Positions 27,796 to 35,988 of a stretch of DNA of 58,236 bases are shown here, one piece after another. The translations under genes and the position numbers were made by a program. Numbering within the stretch: the first letter of the stretch is position 1; every line of letters begins with the position of its first letter. A model generated the notes under the pieces. That model did not search any database. It was not told the origin of the DNA and saw only the letters and a program-made list of their open reading frames with translations. The stretch lies in the NCBI RefSeq assembly GCF_000300975.2, contig NZ_AEEC02000034.1:1-58236 (forward strand), in the 5' to 3' direction. Source of the DNA: Herbaspirillum frisingense GSF30 (GTDB lineage Bacteria; Pseudomonadota; Gammaproteobacteria; Burkholderiales; Burkholderiaceae_D).

Positions 27796-27822
27796 ATCAA
27801 ATGGATTGTTTTGATTCATGAT
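27796..27822 (-). promoter_or_regulatory. Nod-box-like operator between fdeR and fdeA
   Basis: On the minus strand this reads ATCAAAACAATCCATTTGAT and continues into CAATA just outside. It closely matches the 3' half of the rhizobial nod box (ATCnAAACAATCrATTT...AATC). The core is also a perfect inverted pair ATCAAA/TTTGAT (27796-27815). Oriented towards fdeA, it is the expected binding site of the NodD-like regulator FdeR. Confidence 0.7.
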
Positions 27823-27902
27823 ATGGGCGGCATCAATACATGACCGCGCCCGCACACCCTGTGTACAGAAGGCCGGCACGCCCGAACAACGGAGACACGC
27901 CC

Positions 27903-28832
27903 ATGCGCTTCAACAAACTCGACCTCAACCTGCTGGTCGCCCTGGATGCCTTGCTGACTGAACTGAGCATCAGCCGCGCCGCCGAGAAGATTCACCTGAG
28001 CCAGTCGGCCATGAGCAATGCGCTGGCCCGCCTGCGCGAATATTTCGACGATGAATTGCTGATCCAGGTCGGGCGCCGCATGGAGGCCACGCCACGGGCC
28101 GAAGTGCTGCGCGACGCGGTCAATGATGTCCTGCGGCGCATCGAGGGTTCGATCGCCGCCAAGCCGGCTTTCGTGCCGGCGCAATCACAACGGGAATTCC
28201 GCATCTCGGTCTCGGACTTCAGCCTGAGTGTGCTGGTGCCGCGGGTGATGGCGCGTGCCTACGCCGAGGGGCCGGGCATCCGCTTTGCGCTGATGCCGCA
28301 GGTGCAAGACCCGCCCCGCTCTCTGGACCGTGCCGAGGTCGATCTGCTGATCCTGCCGCAGGAATTCTGCACGCCCGACCACCCCGCCGAAGAAGTCTTT
28401 CGCGAACGCCACGTGTGCGTGGTCTGGCGCGACAGCCCGCTGGCCGACGGCGAACTGACGCTGGAACGCTACATGAACGCGGGCCACGTGGTGATGGTGC
28501 CGCCGGGCGCCAATGCCTCGTCGGTGGAAGCGTGGATGACCAACAAGCTGGGCTTTGCCAGGCGCGTGGAAGTCACCAGTTTCAGCTTTGCCTCTGCGGT
28601 GGCGCTGGTGCAGGGCACGGACCGGATTGCCACCGTGCACGGCCGCCTGGCGCGCAAGCTGGCGCCGCAATGGCCGGTGGTGATCAAGGAGAGCCCGTTG
28701 CCGCTGGCCGAGATGCATCAGATGATGCAGTGGCACCGCTATCGCACCAATGATCCGGGCATCGAGTGGCTGCGGCGGATATTCGTGGAGAGCGCGCGGG
28801 AGATGGATGCTGTACCGACATTAGCGACCTGA
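27903..28832 (+). CDS. fdeR: NodD-like LysR regulator, FdeR
   Basis: 309 aa LysR regulator. The HTH is MRFNKLDLNLLVALDALLTELSISRAAEKIHLSQSAMSNALARLREYF, strongly NodD-like, followed by an effector domain. Start ATG 27903 has GGAGA upstream. It is divergent from the ten-gene fde operon across 285 bp containing a nod-box-like site. In H. seropedicae FdeR activates fdeA-J in response to naringenin and has been used in flavonoid biosensors (from memory). The stop codon lies in the first unit of a 9-bp tandem repeat, so the C-terminus LAT is repeat-encoded. Confidence 0.9.
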   Translation: MRFNKLDLNLLVALDALLTELSISRAAEKIHLSQSAMSNALARLREYFDDELLIQVGRRMEATPRAEVLRDAVNDVLRRIEGSIAAKPAFVPAQSQREFRISVSDFSLSVLVPRVMARAYAEGPGIRFALMPQVQDPPRSLDRAEVDLLILPQEFCTPDHPAEEVFRERHVCVVWRDSPLADGELTLERYMNAGHVVMVPPGANASSVEAWMTNKLGFARRVEVTSFSFASAVALVQGTDRIATVHGRLARKLAPQWPVVIKESPLPLAEMHQMMQWHRYRTNDPGIEWLRRIFVESAREMDAVPTLAT

Positions 28833-28859
28833 GCGACCTGAGCGACCTGAGCGACCTGA
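28824..28859. repeat. 9-bp tandem repeat, four copies, over the fdeR stop codon
   Basis: Four perfect head-to-tail copies of gcgacctga. The fdeR TGA (28830-28832) is in the first copy. Each copy holds an in-frame TGA, so copy-number change would not alter the protein. Confidence 0.95.
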
Positions 28860-28963
28860 CTCACTGCGTTGTCAAGCGGCCCTGATCCTGCAGAAGAGGT
28901 CGGCGATATAAATCGTATAAAAAATATTCGTCATCGGACCAGAACAGGCTCAACAGGCTCAAG

Positions 28964-28999
28964 AAAAAAGCCCTGCCGCCCGGGGGCGACAGAGCTTTT
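28964..28999 (-). terminator. Terminator of the TonB receptor gene
   Basis: On the minus strand an imperfect stem AAGCTCTGTCGCCC / GGGCGGCAGGGCTT is followed by TTTTTTCTTG, about 45 bp after the receptor stop codon. Confidence 0.6.
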
Positions 29000-29042
29000 G
29001 TGCAGGCTTGGGCACTGCGCCTGACGGCGCAGGCGGGTGAGG

Positions 29043-31421
29043 TCAGAAATCGACCTGCGCCGACAGCACCAGCGTGCGGCCGGACGAGGTACCCACATAG
29101 CCGTTCTGCATCAGCCAGTAGTTCTTGTCGAACAGGTTTTCGATATTGGCGCGGTAGGTCACGACCTGCCCTGCCGCCTTGGTGATGTAGCGGGCACCGA
29201 TATCAACGCGGGTCCAGCCCGGCACCTTGAGCGTGTTTTCATTGCTGTACCACATCGAACCGGTGCGGGTCACGCGGGTATTGAGCGCCAGGCCTTGCAG
29301 CCAGGGCGCGTCCCAGTCCAGCCCGAGGTTGAAGTTGCTGCTGGGGATGGCGCCGACATCCTTGCCGTCGTTGGTGCCATTGTCGGTGTGGTATTGCTTG
29401 GCGTCGAAGAAGGTGCCGCTGGCATTGAAGCGCAGGCCGCGCTGCAGTTCGCCATAGGCCGCCAGTTCCAGTCCGCGCACGCGGTTGCGACCATCCTGGG
29501 TGGTGGTGTTGATGCCATTGACGAGGGTGGTGCTGGAATTGGCCTGCTCAATCTGGAACACGGCGGCAGTGGTGGTCACGCGGCCCCAGTCGATCTTGGC
29601 ACCGGTCTCGATCTGCTTGGATTTGTACGGCGCGAACAGTTGGTTGGGATTGCCGTCGCTGGCCGAGGTGAAGCCGCCGGCGCTGAGGGCTGTCGTGTAG
29701 TTGGCGTAGAGGGAGACATTCTCCATCGGCTTGACCACCACACCCAGCACCGGGGAAATGGCGGTCTTGTTGGAGGTCTGGCTATCATCCACCAGGCTGT
29801 GCGAATAGACCTGCTGGCGGCGCAGTCCGCCGATCAGGCGCAGGCGGTCATCGGCCAGCGACAGGGTATCGGTCAGGGCCACGCTGGTCAGGCGCACCTG
29901 GCTTTGCGGCGTGGGCTGGCCGCGGCTGCCGGTGACGGTGGGCAGGGCCACCGGGTTATACAGGTTGGAGGTGACGCTGCTGGGTTCGGAGAGGTAGAAA
30001 TAATCGGTCTGCTGGTTCAGCATGTTCACGCCCAGCATCAGGGTGTGCTTGATGCCGCCGGTATTGAAGCGCGCCCGCATGCCGACATCGGCAGAGGTGG
30101 AGGTCACCTGCTGGTCGTAATAGCCGTTGTACAGGGTGGCCGTGTCGCCGCGTGCATTGAGGATGGTGGCGCCGGGCCAGCTCTGCGCGGAACTGGCGAC
30201 GTGGTAGCCGACCGCGCCATAGGCGGTCAGTTGGTCGTTGATGTCGTATTCCAGGCGGGTGGTGGCGGCCTTGTCGTCCGATTGCAGCGTGGTGCCGGGA
30301 TACAGATTGGTCTTGCCCGAGGGCGCGTCCGGCATGACCAGGCTGCTGATGCTGAATTGCGGGCGGAAGTTGCGGGCATCTTCATGCTGGGTATAGGCGT
30401 CCAGGCTCCAGCGCACACGACCGCCGTTGTAGTCCAGTCCGACCGACCCCATGCTCTGCTGTTGATTGCTGCCGGACAGGCCGGTATTGCCGTCGGCATA
30501 GAGCGCATTGACGCGCACGCCCCATTCCTGGTTCTCACCGAAGCGGCGGCCGAGGTCGGCCTTGAGACCGAACTGCGAATTGGACAGATAGGTGGCCGTC
30601 ACGCTGGAAATGGGGTCTTCATGGGCGCGCTTGGGAATCAGGTTGACCGCGCCGCCGACACCGCCGGCCGGCCCCATGCCATACATCAGGGTGCCCGGAC
30701 CTTTGAGCACTTCGATGCGCTCGACCATGGAGATGGGCATGCGGGTCAGCGGCACCATGCCATACAGGCCATTGAAGGCCACATCGTTGGCCGACATGGT
30801 GAAGCCACGGATCTGGTAGCTGTCGCCGAAACCACCGTTGCCATTGGTGTTGCGCACCGAGGCGTCGTTGGCGATGACGTCGCCGATGGCGCGCGCCTGC
30901 ACGTCTTCGATGCCTTGCGAGGTGTAGTTGGTGGTGCTGAACGGGGTATCCATGACGCTGGCAGTGCCGAGCACGCCCAGGCTGCCACCCCGCGCCACCA
31001 GGCCGCCGGCATAGGGGGCGGTGGGGTCGGCGCTTTCGGTGATGGTCACGGTGGGCAGGACGGCATTGGCGTTGCTGCCTACGGTGGGGGCCAGCAGCGT
31101 GTAGCCACCGTCGGCATTCTTGACGGCCTGCAGGCTGGAGCCGCTCAACAGGGCGGCGAAGCCCTCGTCCACGGTGTAGCGCCCGGACAGGCCGGCACTC
31201 TGGCGTTCGCGGGTCACGGCGGGGTCGAACGAGAGCAGCACGCCGGCACGGCGCGCAAAGCTGTTCAAGACCTGGTTCAGCGGGCCGGCGGGCAGATCAT
31301 AGGCCTGGCGCTGGGCGTCGCTGGCCTGGGCCTGGACGGTGGCCATGGGCGTTGCCAGGGCAGCCAGTACGGCCAGCCTGGAGAGGGTCGGACGGGAGGG
31401 GAAACGGGTCGTTGTTTTCAT
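29043..31421 (-). CDS. TonB-dependent siderophore receptor with STN signalling domain
   Basis: 792 aa FecA/FpvA-type outer-membrane receptor. After the signal peptide (TPMATVQAQA) comes an STN domain, about residues 38-110 (YDLPAGPLNQVLNSFARRAGVLLSFDP). The plug follows (PFSTTNYTSQGIEDVQARAIGDVIANDASV, RIEVLKGPGTLMYG), then a 22-strand barrel ending in a C-terminal aromatic residue (VLSAQVDF). The STN domain should contact FecR when ligand binds, activating the FecI sigma factor encoded upstream. The preceding Fur box implies iron-starvation expression. The ligand, probably a ferric siderophore, cannot be read from sequence. Confidence 0.92.
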   Translation of the reverse strand: MKTTTRFPSRPTLSRLAVLAALATPMATVQAQASDAQRQAYDLPAGPLNQVLNSFARRAGVLLSFDPAVTRERQSAGLSGRYTVDEGFAALLSGSSLQAVKNADGGYTLLAPTVGSNANAVLPTVTITESADPTAPYAGGLVARGGSLGVLGTASVMDTPFSTTNYTSQGIEDVQARAIGDVIANDASVRNTNGNGGFGDSYQIRGFTMSANDVAFNGLYGMVPLTRMPISMVERIEVLKGPGTLMYGMGPAGGVGGAVNLIPKRAHEDPISSVTATYLSNSQFGLKADLGRRFGENQEWGVRVNALYADGNTGLSGSNQQQSMGSVGLDYNGGRVRWSLDAYTQHEDARNFRPQFSISSLVMPDAPSGKTNLYPGTTLQSDDKAATTRLEYDINDQLTAYGAVGYHVASSAQSWPGATILNARGDTATLYNGYYDQQVTSTSADVGMRARFNTGGIKHTLMLGVNMLNQQTDYFYLSEPSSVTSNLYNPVALPTVTGSRGQPTPQSQVRLTSVALTDTLSLADDRLRLIGGLRRQQVYSHSLVDDSQTSNKTAISPVLGVVVKPMENVSLYANYTTALSAGGFTSASDGNPNQLFAPYKSKQIETGAKIDWGRVTTTAAVFQIEQANSSTTLVNGINTTTQDGRNRVRGLELAAYGELQRGLRFNASGTFFDAKQYHTDNGTNDGKDVGAIPSSNFNLGLDWDAPWLQGLALNTRVTRTGSMWYSNENTLKVPGWTRVDIGARYITKAAGQVVTYRANIENLFDKNYWLMQNGYVGTSSGRTLVLSAQVDF

Positions 31422-31503
31422 GTCGGTCTACGGTGATGGGCGAGCTTGCTATCAGGTAAACCGAACGAGCTGCAAAAAACTGCAGAGGCTGGCCAAAAAA
31501 TCT

Positions 31504-32502
31504 TTACGTCATGCTGCGTGGGGCTGCTGCCCGTGGACGCAGGGTGATCCAGTAGGAAGTCCAGGTATCGATCTGCACCGGCAAGGTACGCGCGATGGCG
31601 GCCAGGATGCGCGCCGGCTGGTCCAGCGGGAACACGCCCGAGATGGGCAGCGACGCAACAGCCGGATCGCAGCGCAGCCTGCCGGGCAGGTAACGGTCCA
31701 GCTCGGCCACCAGTTCGCCCAGCGGCATGCGGTCGGCGACGATGACGCCGTCGGTCCAGGCCAGCGCCTGTTCATTGGCGGGCGCCAGATTGCCGACCAG
31801 GCCATGCCGGTCGAACATGCCCTGCTGCCCGGCATCGATGCGCACGCTGTCAACGCCATCCCTGGCCGTGAAGGCCACCGCACCGGCATAGACGGCCAGT
31901 CGCATGCCGGCCTCGCTGTCACGCAACTGGAAGCGGGTACCCAGCGCACGCGCCTGCCCCAGGCGGGTGTGGACCATGAACGGACGATAGGAGCGGCCCT
32001 CTTCGCGGGCGGTGGTGATGAGCACTTCACCGCGATGCAGCTTGATCAGGCGCTGCTGGTCGTCGTAGGCAGTGTCGATGGCGGTGGCGCTGTTGAGTTC
32101 GAGCACGGTACCGTCGGCCAGCAGCACACGCCGCCGCTCGCCCACCCGGGTGGAATATTCGGCCATCAGCGCCGGCCAGGAGGTGGCCATGCCGGCGCCG
32201 GTGGCTACCAGCCCTACCCCGGCAACCAGGCACAGGGCCTTGACGGCGAAGCGGCGGTTATGACGACTGCGGGCGTCACCATCGCCGATGCTGCCATGCG
32301 CCAGTGTGCGCGGTAGCGTAGCAACCCGCTCGCTCAACGACTGCAGCCGCTGCCAGGCCAGTTCGTGCTGCGGCTGTTCGGCGCGCCAGCGGCGGCAGGC
32401 TTCGTGTTCCTGGGCGGTGGCGGCGCCCGATTGCAGCCGCACCATCCAGTCGATGGCGGTCCTGACGATGTCGTCGGTGGGAGCGGTGATCTCAGCGGCC
32501 AT
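31504..32502 (-). CDS. FecR-family transmembrane sensor/anti-sigma regulator
   Basis: 332 aa. The cytoplasmic N-terminal domain (AIDWMVRLQSGAATAQEHEACRRWRAEQPQHELAWQRLQ) is the FecR N-terminal sigma-interacting domain. A single membrane segment follows (AVKALCLVAGVGLVATGAGMA), then the periplasmic FecR domain (STRVGERRRVLLADGTVLELNSATAIDT, LHRGEVLITTA). I chose ATG 32502, overlapping the sigma gene end by 11 bp; an in-frame GTG at 32532 is possible. It transmits the receptor signal to FecI. Confidence 0.88.
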   Translation of the reverse strand: MAAEITAPTDDIVRTAIDWMVRLQSGAATAQEHEACRRWRAEQPQHELAWQRLQSLSERVATLPRTLAHGSIGDGDARSRHNRRFAVKALCLVAGVGLVATGAGMATSWPALMAEYSTRVGERRRVLLADGTVLELNSATAIDTAYDDQQRLIKLHRGEVLITTAREEGRSYRPFMVHTRLGQARALGTRFQLRDSEAGMRLAVYAGAVAFTARDGVDSVRIDAGQQGMFDRHGLVGNLAPANEQALAWTDGVIVADRMPLGELVAELDRYLPGRLRCDPAVASLPISGVFPLDQPARILAAIARTLPVQIDTWTSYWITLRPRAAAPRSMT

Positions 32503-33010
32503 ATTGGACGCTGTAACAGGCGGTGAAGGCACGCTTCATGTATTGCTGTACCGAACTGAGCGAAACCTGCAGGCGCTCGGCGATCTCGGCATAGCCCAGG
32601 CCGTCCAGTTGTGACAGCAGGAAGGCGCTGCGCACCTTGGCCGGCAATGCGGCCAGCATGGCATCGATTTCGTTGAGGGTTTCCAGCACCAGCAATTGCG
32701 CCTCGGGTGAAGGCAGGTGCTCGGGCGGCAGTTGCGCCAGCATCTCCAGGAAGCTGGCTTCCAGCGCGCAGCGACGGAAATGATCGATCACCAGACCGCG
32801 TGCGATGGTCGCCAGCAGGGCCCGTACTTCCTCCAGATAGAAGCTGCGGCGCGACACCATGACCCGCACGAAGGTGTCCTGGGCCAGGTCGGCGGCCAGT
32901 TCCGCATCATGGGTGCGACGACGTAGCCAGCCCAGCAGCCATTGGTGATGACCGGTGTAGAGGCCAGCGATGTCTGGGTGACGCGGAACGGGTTGGACGA
33001 CGTCGGTCAT
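32492..33010 (-). CDS. FecI-type ECF sigma factor
   Basis: 172 aa iron-starvation sigma factor. Region 2 covers HHQWLLGWLRRRTHDAELAADLAQDTFVRVMVSRR. Region 4 is KVRSAFLLSQLDGLGYAEIAERLQVSLSSVQQYMKRAFTACY. The gene order sigma-FecR-receptor on one strand is the classical cell-surface signalling layout. A perfect Fur-box palindrome lies 12-34 bp upstream of the start, so Fur-Fe(II) should repress the system in iron-replete cells. No clear Shine-Dalgarno is seen. Confidence 0.9.
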   Translation of the reverse strand: MTDVVQPVPRHPDIAGLYTGHHQWLLGWLRRRTHDAELAADLAQDTFVRVMVSRRSFYLEEVRALLATIARGLVIDHFRRCALEASFLEMLAQLPPEHLPSPEAQLLVLETLNEIDAMLAALPAKVRSAFLLSQLDGLGYAEIAERLQVSLSSVQQYMKRAFTACYSVQYGR

Positions 33011-33021
33011 GACGGCGAAAA

Positions 33022-33044
33022 ATAATGAGAACTGTTCTCATTAT
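33022..33044 (-). promoter_or_regulatory. Fur box in front of the FecI-type sigma gene
   Basis: A perfect 11-bp inverted repeat with a single-base centre, arms ataatgagaac and gttctcattat, immediately upstream of the sigma gene start. It matches the Fur consensus (GATAATGATAATCATTATC style). Confidence 0.85.
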
Positions 33045-33119
33045 AATCCGTAAAGAACGGTGCGCCAACAAACCTTCATTTACTGATGCTGCCTTGTGAA
33101 GTATTCGATGGAAAAAACG

Positions 33120-33150
33120 ACAAAGCCCCGGCACGAGGCCGGGGCTTTGT
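33120..33150 (-). terminator. Terminator of the branched-chain amino-acid binding-protein gene
   Basis: Perfect 13-bp stem acaaagccccggc / gccggggctttgt with a five-base loop. On the minus strand it is followed by CGTTTTTTCC, about 77 bp after the stop of the LivK-like gene. Confidence 0.85.
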
Positions 33151-33226
33151 CCAGGTTTGTACGGCCCTGACTTGCTGCCGTCCACCGTAACAGTGGCGGG
33201 CAGGATCAGAACTGCCGCTTCCCTGA

Positions 33227-34372
33227 TTACTTGACCACGCTCAGCAGCGAGCGCTTGCCACCCTTGTAGGTGTACAGGGTCAGGGTACCGTTCAGGATGT
33301 CACCCTTGGCGTCGAAGGCGATTTCGCCGGTCACGCCCTTGTGGTGGATCTTGGCCAGTTCCGGCAGGTAGACCTTGGGGTCGGAAGAACCGGCCTTCTG
33401 CATGGCATCGGCCAGGGTCATCAGCGCATCGTAGGTGTACGGAGCGTAGATCACGACGTCCTGGTTGAACTTCTTCTTGTAGGCAACCTTGAAGTCTTCC
33501 AGCGCCTTCTTGCCGGCTTCGGTCACGCCACCAGCTTCGGCGCAGACCACTTCGCTGTCCTTCAGACCGGGGCCAGCCAGGTTGGGCAGTTCGGTGGTGC
33601 AGATGCCGTCACCGCCCATGAACTTGGCAGCCACGCCCAGCTGATCCATCTGGCGCAGCATCGGGCCGGCCACGGCGTCCATGCCGCCAAAGAAGACCAG
33701 GTCAGGCTTCTTGGACTTGACCGAGGTCAGGATGGCGTTGAAGTCGGTGGCCTTGTCGGTGGTGTACTGGGTCGCCACCACGGTAGCACCGGCAGCCAGC
33801 GCGCTCTTGCGGAATTCCTCGGCCACGCCCTGACCGTAGGCGGTACGGTCGTCGATGACGGCGACGTTCTTGCCCTTGAGTTCATTGACGGCGTAGCGAC
33901 CCAGCACGCCACCCAGCTGGCCATCGTTGGCCACCACGCGGAAGGCGGTGTTGAAGCCTTGTTGGGTGTACTTGGGGTTGGTGGCCGACGGCGAGATTTG
34001 CGGGATGCCGGCATCGAAGTAGATCTTGGAAGCGGGGATGGTGGTGCCCGAGTTCATGTGGCCGACCACGCCCTTGACCTTGGCATCGACCAGGGCCTGG
34101 GCCACGGTGGTGGCTTGCTTCGGATCGGAAGCGTCATCCTGGGGAACCAGCTGGAAAGTCACTTTCTTGCCGCCGATCATGAAGCCCTTGGCATTGAGCT
34201 CGTCCACGGCCATGCGGGCGCCGTTTTCGTTGTCCTTACCGATGTGGGCGTTGGGACCGGTCAGGGGAGCGACGTGACCGATCTTGATGACCTCTTGTGC
34301 CTGCGCAGCCCCTGCGAATGCGAACGCTGCCACGATGGCGGTGGCGACAGGAATCCCTTTAATTTTTTGCAT
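33227..34372 (-). CDS. Branched-chain amino-acid ABC binding protein, LivK-like
   Basis: 381 aa periplasmic binding protein (Peripla_BP_6). The signal peptide ends at AFAGAAQA, followed by EVIKIGHVAPLTGPNAHIGKDNENGARMAVDELNAKG, the LivJ/LivK hallmark. HMNSGTTIPASKIYFDAGIPQISPSATNP and VIYAPYTYDALMTLADAMQKAG are also typical. Start ATG 34372 has AGGAG upstream. No livH, livM, livG or livF genes are adjacent, so it works with permeases encoded elsewhere. Ligand (Leu/Ile/Val or another amide or amino acid) is not certain. Confidence 0.9.
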   Translation of the reverse strand: MQKIKGIPVATAIVAAFAFAGAAQAQEVIKIGHVAPLTGPNAHIGKDNENGARMAVDELNAKGFMIGGKKVTFQLVPQDDASDPKQATTVAQALVDAKVKGVVGHMNSGTTIPASKIYFDAGIPQISPSATNPKYTQQGFNTAFRVVANDGQLGGVLGRYAVNELKGKNVAVIDDRTAYGQGVAEEFRKSALAAGATVVATQYTTDKATDFNAILTSVKSKKPDLVFFGGMDAVAGPMLRQMDQLGVAAKFMGGDGICTTELPNLAGPGLKDSEVVCAEAGGVTEAGKKALEDFKVAYKKKFNQDVVIYAPYTYDALMTLADAMQKAGSSDPKVYLPELAKIHHKGVTGEIAFDAKGDILNGTLTLYTYKGGKRSLLSVVK

Positions 34373-35119
34373 GAAATGCTCCTATTACTTCCGATAGAGT
34401 GATTGAAAACGCAGTTCGTTGTGCCATTTGTTATATGCGCTGACCAATCCTGACATCCGCGAACGAAGGCCCGGACGATCAACACCGCAGCACCCCCAGT
34501 TGCTGACTGGATGTTGCTTGCGGACTCTGCTACTGCAAAAAACGAGCCATGCCCCATGGCATCACGACTCGGGAGCCCTCCCCGTGGTGTTTCCCGCTTA
34601 AAAAGGGACGGAGCCACCTCAGGTAAGCGGCCCGGACGAAACGCCAGGCCAGGCGGGGCAGTTCCTACGACGCGATCCACCCCGCTGGGCAGAATACACC
34701 GTAATGGTGCGGCTGGGAGCGGCGCACGGAGACCAGTACAGTTCTTCAGACAGATCGCACGTTTTATGCACTTTTTTAATACGCGGCATTGGGTTTCGCA
34801 CCAAATGGGAACGTGAAACCGAAAAAAACTGCACGCCCGCACAAGTGGTCGCAGGGGGAGCGCATTTCTCACCAAAGCATCCATCCCGCTAGATGAGAAA
34901 ATCAGTTTCCCGCAGCCTTCCTGCTCCCTCGCTATGTCGTGTTTCGAGGTGTAAGCACGACTTGCGCCAGTCAATTTGCCGGCATTCGAAGTAATGACAT
35001 TGCTGAAATATCGCCTTGCCATTTCGGCTATCCCGGCAGACCTCGCGTTAAGTGCAGTTTTACGAAAATCGGCAGGGTGCGATACAATGTATCTCAATCA
35101 ATCGCAACAGGAGGCTGTC
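34373..35119. other. Long intergenic region between the LivK-like gene and dinJ
   Basis: About 750 bp. I found no convincing gene: small open frames on both strands lack family resemblance or start signals. It must hold the livK promoter (minus) and the dinJ promoter (plus); the only clear site is the palindrome at 35081-35093. Confidence 0.5.
35081..35093 (+). promoter_or_regulatory. Palindromic operator upstream of dinJ-yafQ
   Basis: Perfect inverted repeat gataca-a-tgtatc, 27 bp before the dinJ start. Antitoxins of the RelB/DinJ family bind short palindromes at this position to autoregulate the operon. Confidence 0.55.
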
Positions 35120-35398
35120 ATGGCTACCACCACTATGGTTCACGTTCGGGTGGACGAGGATCTCAACGCGCAGGCAGCAGAAACGCTGGCCTCCATGGGC
35201 CTGACCGTCTCCGACGCTATCCGGGTGTTTCTCACCCGGGTCGTCGCCGACAAGGAACTGCCGTTCGCGCTCAAGGCTCCGAACGCCGCCAGTCAGTTGG
35301 CCATCGCCGAGGCAAACGAGATCATCAAGAACCGTCGCGCTCGCTTCGCAACCGCTGACGCTCTGCTGAATGACCTCGAAGAAGCCAGCCGCAAGTAA
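35120..35398 (+). CDS. dinJ: RelB/DinJ-family antitoxin
   Basis: 92 aa antitoxin. The N-terminal ribbon-helix-helix region is TTTMVHVRVDEDLNAQAAETLASMGLTVSDAIRVFLTRVVADKELPF, aligning directly with E. coli DinJ. The C-terminal part neutralises the toxin. Start ATG 35120 has AGGAGG six bases upstream; an in-frame ATG far upstream at 34976 is not supported. It overlaps the toxin gene by 29 bp, so the two are co-translated. Confidence 0.93.
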   Translation: MATTTMVHVRVDEDLNAQAAETLASMGLTVSDAIRVFLTRVVADKELPFALKAPNAASQLAIAEANEIIKNRRARFATADALLNDLEEASRK

Positions 35399-35699
35399 GC
35401 GGGCAAAGCTGCCTCGCGCGTCGGACTACACCAGGGACTTCCTCAAGGACTGGCAGCGCCTGTCTCATTCCGGCCGATACGATATGAACCGGCTGAAAGA
35501 GGCCATGACGCTGCTGATCGCCAACGACGGGCCGCTGCCGCCCGAATGGCTCGATCATTCGCTGGCCGGCGACTGGACAGGTCATCGCGAATGTCACATC
35601 GGCGGCGACTTCCTGCTGATCTATACACTGGACGACTCGGGCAAGAGCGGCCTGGTCGTATTCGTGCGCAGTGGGACGCACTCAGACCTGTTCTCGTAG
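35370..35699 (+). CDS. yafQ: YafQ-family mRNA interferase toxin
   Basis: 109 aa toxin of the RelE superfamily that cleaves mRNA on the ribosome. The catalytic set of E. coli YafQ is present: His in WLDHSLAGDW, His and Asp in CHIGGDFLLIY, and His and Phe in GTHSDLF; the Trp next to Asp is replaced by Phe. It has an N-terminal basic extension of about 17 residues (MTSKKPAASKRAKLPRA) compared with the 92 aa E. coli protein. The start overlaps dinJ. Expected to be active. Confidence 0.92.
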   Translation: MTSKKPAASKRAKLPRASDYTRDFLKDWQRLSHSGRYDMNRLKEAMTLLIANDGPLPPEWLDHSLAGDWTGHRECHIGGDFLLIYTLDDSGKSGLVVFVRSGTHSDLFS

Positions 35700-35933
35700 G
35701 CTTGCATCCGACCAAGCTTCAACTGACCAACAACATGCGGCTGGCCACTGCTACGCGCGACGCCTCGGGGCCCTCGATGGGCCAGAGTTGTTGATTTCTT
35801 TCAGAATTATCCCCCCCAGCCCATCAATTTTCACTGCAACTAGACGACAAGTCTTTGATTTTAAAGCGGAATATCGGCGTCATCCTTATTGATCACCAAG
35901 ACATCAATTAAGATCGCGAACGCAATTGACGCC
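35700..35933. other. Intergenic stretch before groES promoter
   Basis: About 230 bp between the yafQ stop and the groESL promoter. I see no gene, hairpin terminator or recognisable site here. Confidence 0.5.
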
Positions 35934-35962
35934 TTGAAAAATCCAAAGCCCATCCCTATACT
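35934..35962 (+). promoter_or_regulatory. Sigma-70-type promoter of groESL
   Basis: TTGAAA (35934-35939) and TATACT (35957-35962) are separated by 17 bp, a near-consensus vegetative promoter. The -10 box abuts the CIRCE element so HrcA binding would block it. CTTGAAA also resembles a sigma-32 -35, but the spacing to a CCCCAT-type -10 is poor. Confidence 0.75.
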
Positions 35963-35988
35963 TAGCACTCGTCACGGCAGAGTGCTAA
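35962..35988 (+). promoter_or_regulatory. CIRCE element (HrcA operator)
   Basis: Perfect match to CIRCE: TTAGCACTC (35962-35970), nine-base spacer, GAGTGCTAA (35980-35988). It lies 115 bp before groES and overlaps the transcription start region. Confidence 0.98.

Noticed and set aside
29037..31436. Long plus-strand open frame across the STN-type TonB receptor
   Set aside because: Antisense shadow of the receptor; composition is low-complexity and no domain is visible.
34420..34450. Possible sigma-54 promoter (TGGCAC...TGC on the minus strand) before the LivK-like gene
   Set aside because: Spacing between the GG and GC elements is 11 rather than 10 bases and the TTGC half is poor.
34261..35097. 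278-aa minus-strand frame upstream of the LivK-like gene
   Set aside because: No ribosome site or domain; composition is irregular and it overlaps the binding-protein gene in another frame.
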